DNA of 64,000 bases from an uncultured Lachnospiraceae bacterium. Its GTDB lineage: Bacteria > Bacillota > Clostridia > Lachnospirales > Lachnospiraceae. The notes beneath the pieces are model-generated. The model made no database searches, had not been told where the DNA came from, and was given only the letters and a program-made list of their open reading frames with translations. Positions 8,605-17,725 of this stretch are shown piece after piece. The DNA lies in NCBI GenBank assembly GCA_900548905.1, contig URMK01000031.1, positions 10,447 through 74,446 on the forward strand, given 5' to 3'. The translations under genes were made by a program, and so were the position numbers. Each line of letters begins with the position of its first letter. Position 1 is the first letter of the stretch.

Positions 8605-9504
8605 TTAGTCACCTACCTGTTTATTCTTAGTCATTTTTAAGGTAACGGCAGCCACAACGGCCACTATCACAAACAAAATCATGGATTCGGCTACGGACTG
8701 GCTGTAGGCATTCCCCTTCATCGCCTGGTTATATATTAAAATACCCACCGCCTGGGTGGCTCCTCCCGGCCCGCCGTTCGTCATCGCCATAATATAATCG
8801 AATATGGTAAGACCGGCCTTAACCTGGGTTATAATAACCATATTCAGCACCGGAATCAGGAAAGGGAAGGTAATACTCCTGAATTTGTCCCACCGGTTGG
8901 CCCCGTCGATAGTAGCCGCTTCATAAAGCTCCGACGGCACGCTCTGCAGTCCTGCCAGAAACAGGACAATAGGAATGGAACAGCCCTGCCAGAGATTGAC
9001 TATCAGAATGCCGAACATAGCTGTTGTTTTATTTCCCAGAAGACTGTTGGAAAGCCAGCCGATATTCAGTGCCTTACCGATTACGGGCAGAGCACGGTAG
9101 AACAGTTCATTCCAGATCAGCCCCACCGTTACCATGGAAAGCACCGCCGGCAGGAAATAGATGGATCGGAAAAAGGTGGAGGCTTTGGTAAGGTTATTCA
9201 GGCACATTGCCACCAGCAGGGAAATAACGATCAGAATGAATACAAACAGAAAGGTGTATACAAAGTTGAATTTCAGGGCAGCCAGGAATTTACGATCCAT
9301 CATGGCCTTGATGTAATTTCCAAAGCCTATCAGCTTATAGGATGCGCTGATGCCGTTCCAGTCCGTAAAGCTGTAATAAATCCCGATGGCCATAGTCACC
9401 GTAAAAAAAACAGTATACATCACCACGGACGGCACTGTAAACAGGAACAGCGTTCTGGTTCTTTCGGATATTTTTTTTGTTTTCTTGCTCTTCACTTTAT
9501 CCAT
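8605..9504 (-). CDS. Carbohydrate ABC transporter permease (MalF/UgpA type)
   Basis: Membrane permease of 299 residues with a basic N-terminus (MDKVKSKKTKKISER) and six predicted helices. The EAA loop LYEAATIDGANRWDKFRSIT is clear. The start at 9504 follows AAGGAG; the longer reading to 9567 would run into a hairpin region. It partners the downstream permease and the upstream lipoprotein. Two hairpins separate it from the binding-protein gene, which probably sets a higher level for the binding protein. Confidence 0.93.
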   Translation of the reverse strand: MDKVKSKKTKKISERTRTLFLFTVPSVVMYTVFFTVTMAIGIYYSFTDWNGISASYKLIGFGNYIKAMMDRKFLAALKFNFVYTFLFVFILIVISLLVAMCLNNLTKASTFFRSIYFLPAVLSMVTVGLIWNELFYRALPVIGKALNIGWLSNSLLGNKTTAMFGILIVNLWQGCSIPIVLFLAGLQSVPSELYEAATIDGANRWDKFRSITFPFLIPVLNMVIITQVKAGLTIFDYIMAMTNGGPGGATQAVGILIYNQAMKGNAYSQSVAESMILFVIVAVVAAVTLKMTKNKQVGD

Positions 9505-9527
9505 AACTCTCTTCTCCTTACCTGAAA

Positions 9528-9623
9528 ACGGGCAGGATATACAGCCCTGCCCGTCTTTCTTAAACAATAGCCGGCCCGTGCAGCGCGGCAGCCGTTGCGG
9601 CCCGCCTGCCGATCAGGGCAGGC
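9528..9623 (-). promoter_or_regulatory. Two hairpins between binding-protein and permease genes
   Basis: Hairpin one pairs GCCTGCC (9604-9610) with GGCAGGC (9617-9623) just after the lipoprotein stop. Hairpin two pairs ACGGGCAGG (9528-9536) with CCTGCCCGT (9546-9554) and, read leftward, is followed by TTTTC. This is a typical partial terminator or 3' stabiliser that lets a binding protein outnumber its permeases; the effect is inferred. Confidence 0.6.
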
Positions 9624-9632
9624 AATTGCGCA

Positions 9633-10967
9633 CTACTGTGCTTCCGCCTCTCTTGCGGTTTTCCAGTCTTCATCCAGCTGTGTAAGGAAATCAGAAACGG
9701 AGGTACCCATAAATACATTCTGGATTTCAGAACGCTTGGTATCTTCAAATCCGGTAGGAGGCACTGCCAGATCCAGAACGCCCGCTTTATCAATCAGGTC
9801 AAGGACCAGCTTGTCCTGGGGGATATCCGCCGTAACGCCTTTGATCGCGGAAGGAGAATGATCCATGTCGGAATACATCTGTCCTGCTTCCGTGGAGAAA
9901 AGGTAGGTCATAAACTTATCAACTGCTTCGGATTTGGCAGGATCCGATGCTGCTTTGGCACTGACGCAGATTGCGCAGTCCACTCCCACCGGCTGCTTCA
10001 TATCACCGTTTCCGTTGGGCATGGGGAACATTTCCACGTTGCTGTCGGGGTTGGCGGACTGGATGGACGGAAGGGCCCAGCTTCCCTGGATAAACATGTA
10101 GGACGCCCCTGTGGCAAAATCATTGATGGCCTGGTCGTATCCGAGGGAAAGGGTATCTCCCTGGGAATACTTCTCCGTCAGAAGAACCATTTTCTCCATG
10201 GAATCATTGGCAATGGCGTCCGCCGCATAAGTTTGGCTGCCGTCATCAAGCCCTGCATAAAAATCCGAATAGCCTCCCCTGTCTTTCCCGCCGATATTAT
10301 CCCAGAGCTGGGAAACGGTCCATGCGTCCTTGTTGGGAAGGAGGAAGGGGACCTCACCGTTTGCCACAATTTTTTCACACAGTGCAATCAGTTCGTCCCA
10401 TGTCGCGGGAACGGAAAGCCCGGCCTGCGTAAATTTGTCCACATTATAGTAAACACCCATAAAATTCAGGGAAATAGGCAGACAATAGATACCTCCGTCT
10501 TCCATTTTAAGATCTTCAACATACGAATCAACGATGTTTCCTGTATACTCTTTGCCTGTCAGGTCTGCCAGCAGCCCTTCATTGGCAAACTGTACAAACT
10601 GTGCGTCCGTAGGCCAGTGCATGAGGATGTCAGGCAGTGTATCACTGCTGGCTCTTGTCATCAGCACACCGCTTCCGTCGGGAGTGGTATTCAGCGTCAC
10701 CTTGATATCCGGGTTTTGCTCACTGAACTTATCGATAACTGCCTGGAAGGTATCCGCGGCCTCCCTCTTCTGGTTAACGAACTCAATTTCCACAGTCCCG
10801 GAGGAAGTCCCCTCCTCTGCAGCCTCCTTATTCCCGGAAGCCTGCTCGACCGGTGTTTCCTGCGCGGCAGCCCCTGTATTTTCCGTAGACGCCTGCTTCC
10901 CGCAGCCCACAATCCCCGCTGCCGCCATGGATAGCGTAAGCAGCATTGCAATCGCTTTTTTCTTCAT
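9633..10967 (-). CDS. ABC transporter sugar-binding lipoprotein
   Basis: Extracellular solute-binding protein (family 1 type), 444 residues. The signal sequence MKKKAIAMLLTLSMAAAG ends in lipobox IVGC, so the mature protein is anchored by a diacylglyceryl-Cys and followed by a Ser/Glu-rich linker. The body has the expected WPTDAQFVQFANEGLLADL region and late FMTYLFSTEAGQMYS motif. The start at 10967 follows AAAGGAGG. It is the first gene of the leftward sugar operon, upstream of two permeases, kinase and regulator. The ligand is probably an alpha-linked oligosaccharide, judged only from the GH31 and GH13 neighbours. Confidence 0.93.
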   Translation of the reverse strand: MKKKAIAMLLTLSMAAAGIVGCGKQASTENTGAAAQETPVEQASGNKEAAEEGTSSGTVEIEFVNQKREAADTFQAVIDKFSEQNPDIKVTLNTTPDGSGVLMTRASSDTLPDILMHWPTDAQFVQFANEGLLADLTGKEYTGNIVDSYVEDLKMEDGGIYCLPISLNFMGVYYNVDKFTQAGLSVPATWDELIALCEKIVANGEVPFLLPNKDAWTVSQLWDNIGGKDRGGYSDFYAGLDDGSQTYAADAIANDSMEKMVLLTEKYSQGDTLSLGYDQAINDFATGASYMFIQGSWALPSIQSANPDSNVEMFPMPNGNGDMKQPVGVDCAICVSAKAASDPAKSEAVDKFMTYLFSTEAGQMYSDMDHSPSAIKGVTADIPQDKLVLDLIDKAGVLDLAVPPTGFEDTKRSEIQNVFMGTSVSDFLTQLDEDWKTAREAEAQ

Positions 10968-11268
10968 ACCCAATTTCCTCCTTTTGGTAACAAATTCTTT
11001 TTTCCTGCATTTATATAGTAACATTTTGTGTTTCCATTCCTATATAACATTTATTTCATAATCAATATTACTAATTTTACTTTTTATTTAAAAATTTTGT
11101 TATATATTTTGTATACCGTTTTTTATAAAGTATGGATTTCTATATGCAGATGGTAAGATTTCTGGTATGGCCGGGAAATCTCACATGATAGCATAGGATA
11201 AAGGAATAAACTGACCGTTCAGGCAGGTCCGAACGGCTACACAACGTCAAATACAGGGAGGTTTGCAT
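10968..11268. other. Divergent intergenic region, AT-rich
   Basis: Control region between the leftward sugar operon and the rightward GH13 gene. About 150 bases next to the lipoprotein gene are very AT-rich. Several TATA-like boxes are present but no pair with a convincing -35 could be chosen. The GTTCAGAC-type dyad lies at 11213-11238, close to the GH13 start. No coding sequence is supported. Confidence 0.6.
11213..11238. repeat. GTTCAGAC-type dyad, copy 3
   Basis: Imperfect palindrome with arms GACCGTTCAGGC and GTCCGAACGGCT around AG, 30 bases before the GH13 start codon. Related to the copies at 1888-1907 and 5941-5966. Confidence 0.6.
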
Positions 11269-13014
11269 ATGAATTTCGGTTGTGTTTATCACAGAAGCCA
11301 GGACAATATGTGCTACGCAAAAAATGAAACGGAGCTGGTGATTCAGATTCAGACAGGAAAGGAAGTGGAACGGGTTTTCCTCCATTATGAGGATCCCATG
11401 GAGTCGGAGGAATTCGGGGGCCCCTGGCGGTGGAAGGGGCATCCGGAGGAGATGTCCGGGGGAAAGGAACTGGAAAACCACATGTGGTGGACTCTTTCCG
11501 TTTTCCCACCCTATAAACGGTGCGCTTATTTCTTTGAGCTGCAAAGCGCTGATGAGACCTTCTATTATCTGGAAGATGGATTTTATGCAAAGGATACTCT
11601 GGTTCTGGAAAACAAAAGGCTGTCCTATTTTTCTTTTCCCTGGATGAATCCTGCAGATATCAACGTAACGCCGGATTGGGTGGCCGATACGGTATGGTAT
11701 CAGATTTTTCCGGAACGCTTCTGCAGGAAGGACGATTCCCTTCCCAAAAATAAGCTGCACCCCTGGGGGCGGGGCCATGTAACCAATGATGAATTTTATG
11801 GCGGAGATCTTGCCGGGATCACCTCCAAAATCGGGTACCTGGCTGATTTGGGTATTACCGGCATCTACCTCACACCCATTTTTGAGGCTTCCACCACCCA
11901 CAAATATGACACCACGGATTACCGTAAGATCGATCCTGCCTTCGGTACCGGGGAGGATTTCCGGACGCTGGTGGACACCGCCCATCGGGCAGGTATCCGC
12001 ATCATGCTGGACGGTGTATTTAACCACTGCGGTTACCATTTCCCCTACTGGCAGGATGTGCTGGAAAAAGGCCCCGCGTCCCCTTACTGGAACTGGTTTA
12101 TGGTAAATAAATGGCCTTTTGATAAAGCCGATCCCTGGACTTATGACAAAAAATACTATTCCTTCCATTTCACCGCCTTTATGCCCAAATTAAATACCAA
12201 TAAGGAAGAGGTGGCGGAATATCTGATAGAAACCTGTGAATACTGGGTCAGAGAATTCGGAATCGATGGCCTTCGCCTGGATGTGGCCCATGAAATATCC
12301 CATAAATTCTGCCGTTCCTTACGCGCACGTCTGAAGGCCCTGCGCCCGGACTTCTATATCCTGGGAGAAATCTGGCAGGATTCCATGCGCTGGCTGAGGG
12401 GGGACGAGTTTGATTCCGTCATGAATTATCCCTTCCATAATGCGGTGATGGACTTCTTCCGGAACAAAGAAGCGGACAGCCTGTCGTTCCGGTACCGGAT
12501 TAACAAATGCTACAGCATGTATATGGAGCAGACCAACCAGGTGCTTTTCAATCTTCTGGACTCCCACGATACGGCGCGTTTACGGAGCAAGCTTCCTGAT
12601 GCGGATTCTTTTTTCCAGGCTTTGGCCGTGTTATTTACCATGCCGGGAAGCCCGTGTATCTTTTACGGTACGGAAATTGCCATGGAAGGCGGCCCGGATC
12701 CCGACTGTCGCAGATGTATGCCCTGGGATGATGTGGAAAAGGGAACTTTTCAGGAGACTGCCGCCATGGTAAAGGCTCTCATAGCCCTTCGGAAACAGGA
12801 ACCGCTCTGCCGCTGCCCTCAACTCGTATTTCCGGAGGGGGAACCTGTAGGATCCCGGGTGATTACCTATCGCAGACAGGCTGAGGGACGGTCGCTTACG
12901 GTATGTATCAACGCAGGAGATACCGGGACAGGCGTTCCTGGCGGAAGTATCCTTTTATCACGAAAGACGGAAAACGGGCGGATTCTGCCGGGCGGTTTCG
13001 CTGTTGTAAAATAG
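11269..13014 (+). CDS. GH13 alpha-glycosidase (neopullulanase/cyclomaltodextrinase type)
   Basis: Cytoplasmic alpha-glucan hydrolase of 581 residues. An N-terminal CBM34-like beta domain (about 1-125) precedes the GH13 barrel. Conserved regions are DGVFNH (248-253), GLRLDVAH with nucleophile Asp338, GEIW with acid/base Glu367, and SHD with Asp434. This layout fits neopullulanase, cyclomaltodextrinase or maltogenic amylase, which cannot be separated by eye. The ATG at 11269 has GGGAGG at proper distance; a TTG six bases earlier is less likely. It is divergent from the ABC operon and probably degrades imported maltodextrins. Confidence 0.9.
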   Translation: MNFGCVYHRSQDNMCYAKNETELVIQIQTGKEVERVFLHYEDPMESEEFGGPWRWKGHPEEMSGGKELENHMWWTLSVFPPYKRCAYFFELQSADETFYYLEDGFYAKDTLVLENKRLSYFSFPWMNPADINVTPDWVADTVWYQIFPERFCRKDDSLPKNKLHPWGRGHVTNDEFYGGDLAGITSKIGYLADLGITGIYLTPIFEASTTHKYDTTDYRKIDPAFGTGEDFRTLVDTAHRAGIRIMLDGVFNHCGYHFPYWQDVLEKGPASPYWNWFMVNKWPFDKADPWTYDKKYYSFHFTAFMPKLNTNKEEVAEYLIETCEYWVREFGIDGLRLDVAHEISHKFCRSLRARLKALRPDFYILGEIWQDSMRWLRGDEFDSVMNYPFHNAVMDFFRNKEADSLSFRYRINKCYSMYMEQTNQVLFNLLDSHDTARLRSKLPDADSFFQALAVLFTMPGSPCIFYGTEIAMEGGPDPDCRRCMPWDDVEKGTFQETAAMVKALIALRKQEPLCRCPQLVFPEGEPVGSRVITYRRQAEGRSLTVCINAGDTGTGVPGGSILLSRKTENGRILPGGFAVVK

Positions 13015-13044
13015 CATATGGTCCCGGTATAATTCCGAATCAGA

Positions 13045-13093
13045 AAAAGGTTCCGGACAGGCGATACGATAGTATGCCTGACCGGAACCTTTT
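13045..13093. terminator. Bidirectional terminator
   Basis: Long stem AAAAGGTTCCGG-ACAGGC pairing with GCCTGA-CCGGAACCTTTT, flanked by A and T runs. It sits between the convergent GH13 and DUF362 genes and can serve both. Confidence 0.85.
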
Positions 13094-13113
13094 GTAAGTC
13101 CTATGTATATATC

Positions 13114-14220
13114 TCAGATCTCAATCAATTCATATTGGTCGCTGCCCAGCCCGATTTTTACCCCGTGCTCAATGCAGGAATGCCAGTTGGTATCCGGCGC
13201 GGAGTCAATGAAATGATCCTGATGCACATGAGGCATGCGATCCAGCTGGCTTCCGCTGATAACCGGCTGCCTGTTTACCGCATCCGCACAGGCCACATCC
13301 AGCGCCACAGGATCAAAGGAGGCAAACATTCCCACATCCGGTACGATAGGAATATCATTTTCCGAATGGCAGTCACAGTTAGGGGAAACATCCACCACAA
13401 GGCTGATATGGAACTGGGGCCTTCCGGAAACCACCGCCTTGCTGTACTCCGCAATCTTGCGGTTCAGGATATCATTGCTTTCATCTCCGGGCGTACACAC
13501 CGCATCCATAGGACATACACCGATGCACCGGCCGCAGCCCACGCATTTCTTATGGTCGATGGAAGCCTTGCCGTCCGTGATGGAGGGGGCGTCATGGGCG
13601 CAGATCTTGATACAGCGGCCGCAGCCGATACAGTTTGCCTGCTCCACATAAGGCTTGCCGGCGTTATGCATCTCCATTTTCCCCGCACGGGAGCCGCAGC
13701 CCATTCCGATGTTTTTCAGAGTCCCCCCGAAGCCGGTGGCTTCGTGGCCTTTGAAATGGCTCAGGGTGACAAAAACGTCCGCATCCATAATGGCACGTCC
13801 TATTTTGGCTTCCTTAACATATTCGCCGCCTTCCACGGGAACCAGTTCTTCATCCGTCCCCTTCAGTCCGTCTGCAATCATGACATGACAGCCCGTGGAA
13901 AAGGGTGAAAACCCATTCTGGTATGCTGCATCCATATGATCCAGGGCGTTTTTCCTGCCGCCCACATACAGCGTGTTACAGTCCGTTAGAAACGGCTTTC
14001 CGCCAAGCTCTTTGATGACCTTCACCACAACAGCCGCATAGTTCGGCCTTAGATAGGCCAGATTGCCCGGTTCGCCGAAGTGGATTTTAATTGCGGCATA
14101 TTTATTGGTGAAATCAATCTTGCCAATACCTGCCGTTTTGATAAGACGCTCCAGCTTCTGAGGCAGATTCTCAGAAAATGAAGTTTTCATTGTGGTAAAA
14201 TAAACCTTTGATTTTTCCAT
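13114..14220 (-). CDS. DUF362 domain protein with two [4Fe-4S] ferredoxin motifs
   Basis: Cytoplasmic iron-sulfur protein of 368 residues. A DUF362 domain carries the C-terminal-half insertion CIGCGRCIKIC and CVGCGRCIGVCP, each binding a [4Fe-4S] cluster. Family members are common in anaerobes and lack a firmly established reaction. The start follows AAAGGAGG. It is the last gene of the leftward tatD-rsmA-HAD-ZIP operon (18-base gap from the ZIP gene) and ends at a strong terminator. A redox role is likely, and the substrate is unknown. Confidence 0.9.
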   Translation of the reverse strand: MEKSKVYFTTMKTSFSENLPQKLERLIKTAGIGKIDFTNKYAAIKIHFGEPGNLAYLRPNYAAVVVKVIKELGGKPFLTDCNTLYVGGRKNALDHMDAAYQNGFSPFSTGCHVMIADGLKGTDEELVPVEGGEYVKEAKIGRAIMDADVFVTLSHFKGHEATGFGGTLKNIGMGCGSRAGKMEMHNAGKPYVEQANCIGCGRCIKICAHDAPSITDGKASIDHKKCVGCGRCIGVCPMDAVCTPGDESNDILNRKIAEYSKAVVSGRPQFHISLVVDVSPNCDCHSENDIPIVPDVGMFASFDPVALDVACADAVNRQPVISGSQLDRMPHVHQDHFIDSAPDTNWHSCIEHGVKIGLGSDQYELIEI

Positions 14221-14238
14221 ATCTTTTTCCTCCTTTTA

Positions 14239-15033
14239 TCAGCCTAATGCAACATCCAATATCATCATAATAAGGAAACCGCCCATTACCCCAAGCGTCC
14301 CTATATTGGAATGTTCTCCCAGATGTGCCTCCGGAATCAGCTCCTCCACCACCACATACATCATGGCGCCCGCCGCAAAGCTGAGAAGCCAGGGCATGAG
14401 AGGCTGGATTCCTCCTGCGATCAACACTACCAGAATACCAAAAACAGGTTCTACAATACCGGAAAGGCTTCCGTAAAGAAATGCCTTCCAGCCGGGAATC
14501 CCTTCCTGACGCAGCGGCAGGGATATAGCCGCCCCTTCCGGGAAGTTCTGAATACCGATGCCCAGCGCCAGTGCAAATGCCGCTGCCACACCCGCTTCTG
14601 CCCCCATATGCTGTGCCGCCATGGCAAACGCGAGACCTACTGCCATTCCCTCAGGAATGTTGTGAAGGGTTACCGCCATGACCAGCAGGGTGGTCCGTTT
14701 CCAGGAGGAGGAAAGCCCCTCCGGCTCCTTGGATCCCGCATGCAGATGGGGAAGCAGCTGATCCATCAGCAGAAGAAAAACTATCCCCAGCACAAAACCT
14801 CCCGCTGCGGGTATCCATCCCACCTTGCCCGCTGCCTCCGCCTCCTCAATCGCGGGTATGAGGAGCGACCACACAGAGGCTGCAATCATAACACCTGCCG
14901 CAAATCCCAGAAAAATCCTCTGGATTTTCATATTTATTTTGCCGCGGAATAAAAATACCATGGCGGCTCCCAGCGTCGTCATCAAAAAGGTGAAGCCGGT
15001 CCCGCCGGCTGCCCATAGCAATGCCTGTTTCAT
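14239..15033 (-). CDS. ZIP-family divalent metal transporter
   Basis: Integral membrane protein of 264 residues with about eight helices. The ZIP signatures HNIPEGMAVGLAF (helix IV) and FPEGAAISLPL (helix V) supply the metal-binding His/Glu residues. A short loop with His (LLPHLHAGSKEP) lies between helices III and IV. It would move zinc or iron into the cytoplasm. Its ATGA start overlaps the stop of the HAD gene, and TTGGAGGT precedes it inside that gene, so the two are translationally coupled. Confidence 0.92.
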   Translation of the reverse strand: MKQALLWAAGGTGFTFLMTTLGAAMVFLFRGKINMKIQRIFLGFAAGVMIAASVWSLLIPAIEEAEAAGKVGWIPAAGGFVLGIVFLLLMDQLLPHLHAGSKEPEGLSSSWKRTTLLVMAVTLHNIPEGMAVGLAFAMAAQHMGAEAGVAAAFALALGIGIQNFPEGAAISLPLRQEGIPGWKAFLYGSLSGIVEPVFGILVVLIAGGIQPLMPWLLSFAAGAMMYVVVEELIPEAHLGEHSNIGTLGVMGGFLIMMILDVALG

Positions 15034-15731
15034 GTATTACCTCCAATCATATCAGAATATAAACGAACTTCACCTTCTTTAAGCTTTTTCTCCAGAAAAT
15101 CCCGGACGGCAAAAAGGCTGTCGCATCTTTGATAGAGCATATTTGCTATCTCCGGATCAGGCTGTACCAGATCCGGAACCATAACAGGCAGCATTCCTGC
15201 CGCATAGGCGGAACGGATTCCGTTTGGGGAATCCTCCACAGCCACAGTTCCGGCAGGATCTGCCTGCAGCAGCTGGCAGGCTTTCCAATAGATATCCGGA
15301 AGCGGCTTACTGTGTTCCACCATATCCCCGCCGATAACCGCCTGGAAAAACCCGGTAAACCCGGCAAGCTGCAAATGGCTTTCCACTTTCCTTGTATTGG
15401 TGGAAGATGCCAAAGCCACCTTCATCCCCTTCTCCTGCAGCCAGAGGAGCAGTTCCTGTGCCCCTTTCATGACAGGAAGCCCGTCTTTGTCCACTTTCTG
15501 CTGGAAAACGGCAGCTGTCTGCTCCCTGAAATATTCATAGGGAAAATCTTCCCCATAGGTTTCCTTTAGGAAAATACGGCAGTCCGTGCGGTTCAGCCCA
15601 ATACAGCCGTATACCCCTTTGTCAATATCCCCAAGCCCCATTTGTCCGGCAACCTCAACCCAGCTTTCCACACTCAGCCTTTCGGTATCAAACAAAATGC
15701 CGTCCATATCAAAAACAATTGCTTCAATCAT
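15030..15731 (-). CDS. HAD-IA family phosphatase/phosphomutase
   Basis: Cytoplasmic HAD-superfamily protein of 233 residues. Motif I is FDMDGILFDTE with the nucleophile and acid/base Asp pair; motif II is ASSTNTRK; motif IV is VEDSPNGIRSA. The small alpha-helical cap between motifs I and II is of the beta-phosphoglucomutase or sugar-phosphate phosphatase type. Substrate is not predictable. It overlaps rsmA (ATGA) upstream and the ZIP gene downstream. Confidence 0.88.
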   Translation of the reverse strand: MIEAIVFDMDGILFDTERLSVESWVEVAGQMGLGDIDKGVYGCIGLNRTDCRIFLKETYGEDFPYEYFREQTAAVFQQKVDKDGLPVMKGAQELLLWLQEKGMKVALASSTNTRKVESHLQLAGFTGFFQAVIGGDMVEHSKPLPDIYWKACQLLQADPAGTVAVEDSPNGIRSAYAAGMLPVMVPDLVQPDPEIANMLYQRCDSLFAVRDFLEKKLKEGEVRLYSDMIGGNT

Positions 15732-16600
15732 TGTATTCTCCCTTTATATAAAAGGCTGCCCAGCCTGGCAAACTGTTCCAGGGTGAAGGTTTCTCCCCGG
15801 ACGGCGGGGGGCAGTTCCATTTTTTCCAGCGCTTCCGCCACCTCTGCCTTCGACAGGTTCAGGCCGGATGCATTGCTCAGCCCGTTCACCAGGGTTTTCC
15901 TGCGCTGGTTGAAGGATGCCCGGATCAGCTTAAACATAAATTCTTCATCTGCCGTAACAACCGGGGGATGTTCATACCTGGTAAGCCGAATGACGGTACT
16001 TCCCACATTCGGTTTGGGCATAAAACAGGAAGGCGGCACATGGGCGACGATCTCCGGCCTGGAATAATATTGGACCGCCAGGGAAAGCGCACCGTAATCC
16101 TTGGTTCCCGGCCCCACCTGCATCCTCTCCGCTACCTCGGTCTGTACCATGATAGTGATGCTTTCCAGGGGGACATGGCTTTCAAACAGCTGCATGATGA
16201 TAGGGGTGGTTATATAGTATGGCAGGTTAGCAACCACCTTAACCGGTTTTCCCGCATTTCTATCCCTTACCAGCTCCTTCACATCCAATTTCAGGATATC
16301 CCCGTGGATAACGGTAACATTAGGATATGCTGCCAGGGTATCCTTTAGAATGGGAATCAGCGCTTTATCAATTTCCACGGCTATCACTTCCCCGGCCTCT
16401 TCGGCGAGATACTGGGTCATAGTGCCGATTCCCGGCCCGATTTCCAGCACACAATCGTCCTTCCCGACTCCCGCCGCCTCTACAATAGTTTCCAGAACAT
16501 GGGGTTCTATCAGGAAATTCTGTCCGAATTTCTTCTGGAAATTAAAATTATATTTCTGCAGTACCTCAATCGTACCGGTTGGTGTACCTAATTTACGCAT
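15728..16600 (-). CDS. rsmA: 16S rRNA (A1518/A1519) dimethyltransferase RsmA (KsgA)
   Basis: Methylates two adjacent adenines in the helix 45 loop of 16S rRNA during small-subunit maturation. The protein has 290 residues. The SAM-binding motif VLEIGPGIGTMTQYL and the catalytic NLPYYITTPI motif are intact, and the C-terminal helical domain includes SFNQRRKTLVNGL. The start at 16600 follows GGAGG. TatD just upstream (33-base gap) and rsmA are commonly adjacent in Firmicutes, which supports both calls. Confidence 0.97.
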   Translation of the reverse strand: MRKLGTPTGTIEVLQKYNFNFQKKFGQNFLIEPHVLETIVEAAGVGKDDCVLEIGPGIGTMTQYLAEEAGEVIAVEIDKALIPILKDTLAAYPNVTVIHGDILKLDVKELVRDRNAGKPVKVVANLPYYITTPIIMQLFESHVPLESITIMVQTEVAERMQVGPGTKDYGALSLAVQYYSRPEIVAHVPPSCFMPKPNVGSTVIRLTRYEHPPVVTADEEFMFKLIRASFNQRRKTLVNGLSNASGLNLSKAEVAEALEKMELPPAVRGETFTLEQFARLGSLLYKGRIQ

Positions 16601-16633
16601 ATCAATCCTCCGTGGTATACCCTCTGTGCCCTT

Positions 16634-17401
16634 TTAATCTATCCCGTAAAAACGTTTTGCATTCCGAAAGGTTACTTCCTCCACTTCCTCCGCCGCCAGC
16701 CCCTTCAGCGCTGCTATCCGGGCCGCCACCAGCGGAAGGTTCAGGGAACTGTTCCTCTGTCCGCGATGAGGATCCGGCGCCAGATACGGGCAGTCGGTCT
16801 CCAGAAGCAGCCTGTCCAGGGGAATATATTCAACCGCTTCCTTCACCTTTCTGGCATTCTTAAAGGTAATCACACCGCCGATCCCGATCAGATATCCCAG
16901 ATCCAGGAACTCCCTGGCCGTTTCTTTGGAATAAGAAAAACAATGGATCACCGCGGGTCTGTCTTTTCCGTATTCTGCCCGCATCATATCCAGCGTATCC
17001 CTTGCAGCATCCCTGGAATGGATGATCACAGGCTTTCCTGCCTCCTTTGCCAGATCCAGCTGGCGGCGGAAGGCTTCTATCTGTATCATGCGATCCGGCT
17101 CGTCCCAATAATAATCCAGGCCGATTTCTCCCACCGCTGCCACTTTGGGATCGGAAAGCCGGCCACGCAGCCATTCCAGTCCCTCATCGTCCAATGTCTG
17201 TGCATGCTCGGGGTGGATTCCCAAAGCCGCATATAAAAACGGATATTTATCCGCCAGCTCCAAAGACCGTTCACAGGAAGCAAAGCTGGCCCCCGCATTC
17301 ACCACGTAACCGATGCCCTTTTCCGGGAAACTGCCCAGAAGCTGATCCCGATCTGTATCAAAAGCCTTATCATCATAATGGGCATGACTGTCAAAAAACA
17401 T
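16634..17401 (-). CDS. tatD: TatD-family metal-dependent hydrolase
   Basis: Amidohydrolase-fold deoxyribonuclease of 255 residues. MFFDSHAHYDD gives the HxH metal ligands, GEIGLDYYW the metal-bridging Glu, VIIHSRDA and VIHCFSYS later His ligands, and LLETDCPYLAP the terminal Asp. Family members act in DNA repair or degradation, or D-aminoacyl-tRNA hydrolysis. AGAGGTG precedes the start. First gene of the five-gene leftward operon; no convincing promoter was picked out upstream. Confidence 0.94.
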   Translation of the reverse strand: MFFDSHAHYDDKAFDTDRDQLLGSFPEKGIGYVVNAGASFASCERSLELADKYPFLYAALGIHPEHAQTLDDEGLEWLRGRLSDPKVAAVGEIGLDYYWDEPDRMIQIEAFRRQLDLAKEAGKPVIIHSRDAARDTLDMMRAEYGKDRPAVIHCFSYSKETAREFLDLGYLIGIGGVITFKNARKVKEAVEYIPLDRLLLETDCPYLAPDPHRGQRNSSLNLPLVAARIAALKGLAAEEVEEVTFRNAKRFYGID

Positions 17402-17539
17402 TATAACACCTCTTAACCCTTTCTATCACCAATTCTTTGAAAAAAGCGGTTTTTCACTGAAAACAATAGGGATCATATCATACTTTTGCTTATTCATAAA
17501 GCTTGTGTAAAAAATTCTTAATTTTTTTTTAAAAAAGTA

Positions 17540-17568
17540 TTGCAAAATAAAAATTTATATAATATAAT
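17540..17568 (+). promoter_or_regulatory. Promoter of tRNA-Lys
   Basis: TTGCAA (17540-17545), 17-base spacer, TATAAT (17563-17568), 26 bases before the tRNA 5' end in a very AT-rich stretch. A second TATAAT overlaps it at 17558. Confidence 0.8.
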
Positions 17569-17594
17569 GAATTCTGCGTTGCAGAAGAAAACAT

Positions 17595-17667
17595 GCGCCT
17601 TTAGCTCAGTTGGTAGAGCACCTGACTCTTAATCAGGGTGTCCAGGGTTCGAGCCCCTGAAGGCGCA
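17595..17667 (+). tRNA. tRNA-Lys (anticodon CTT)
   Basis: 73-base cloverleaf. Acceptor GCGCCTT pairs with AAGGCGC, discriminator A. The anticodon arm is CCTGA-CTCTTAA-TCAGG with anticodon CTT, and the T loop contains GGTTCGAGCC. CCA is not encoded. Confidence 0.97.
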
Positions 17668-17674
17668 CTTTGAA

Positions 17675-17725
17675 AGTACCGATTTTGAAGACATCCAGAG
17701 CTTCGGGGTTGGTGCTTTTTTTTGT
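17675..17725 (+). terminator. Terminator of tRNA-Lys
   Basis: Sixteen-base stem AGTACCGATTTTGAAG with CTTCGGGGTTGGTGCT (all pairs if G-U is allowed), followed by an eight-T run. Confidence 0.85.

Noticed and set aside
11140..12168. 342-codon minus-strand frame overlapping the GH13 gene and the divergent control region.
   Set aside because: No ribosome site, covers the intact GH13 catalytic regions in antisense.
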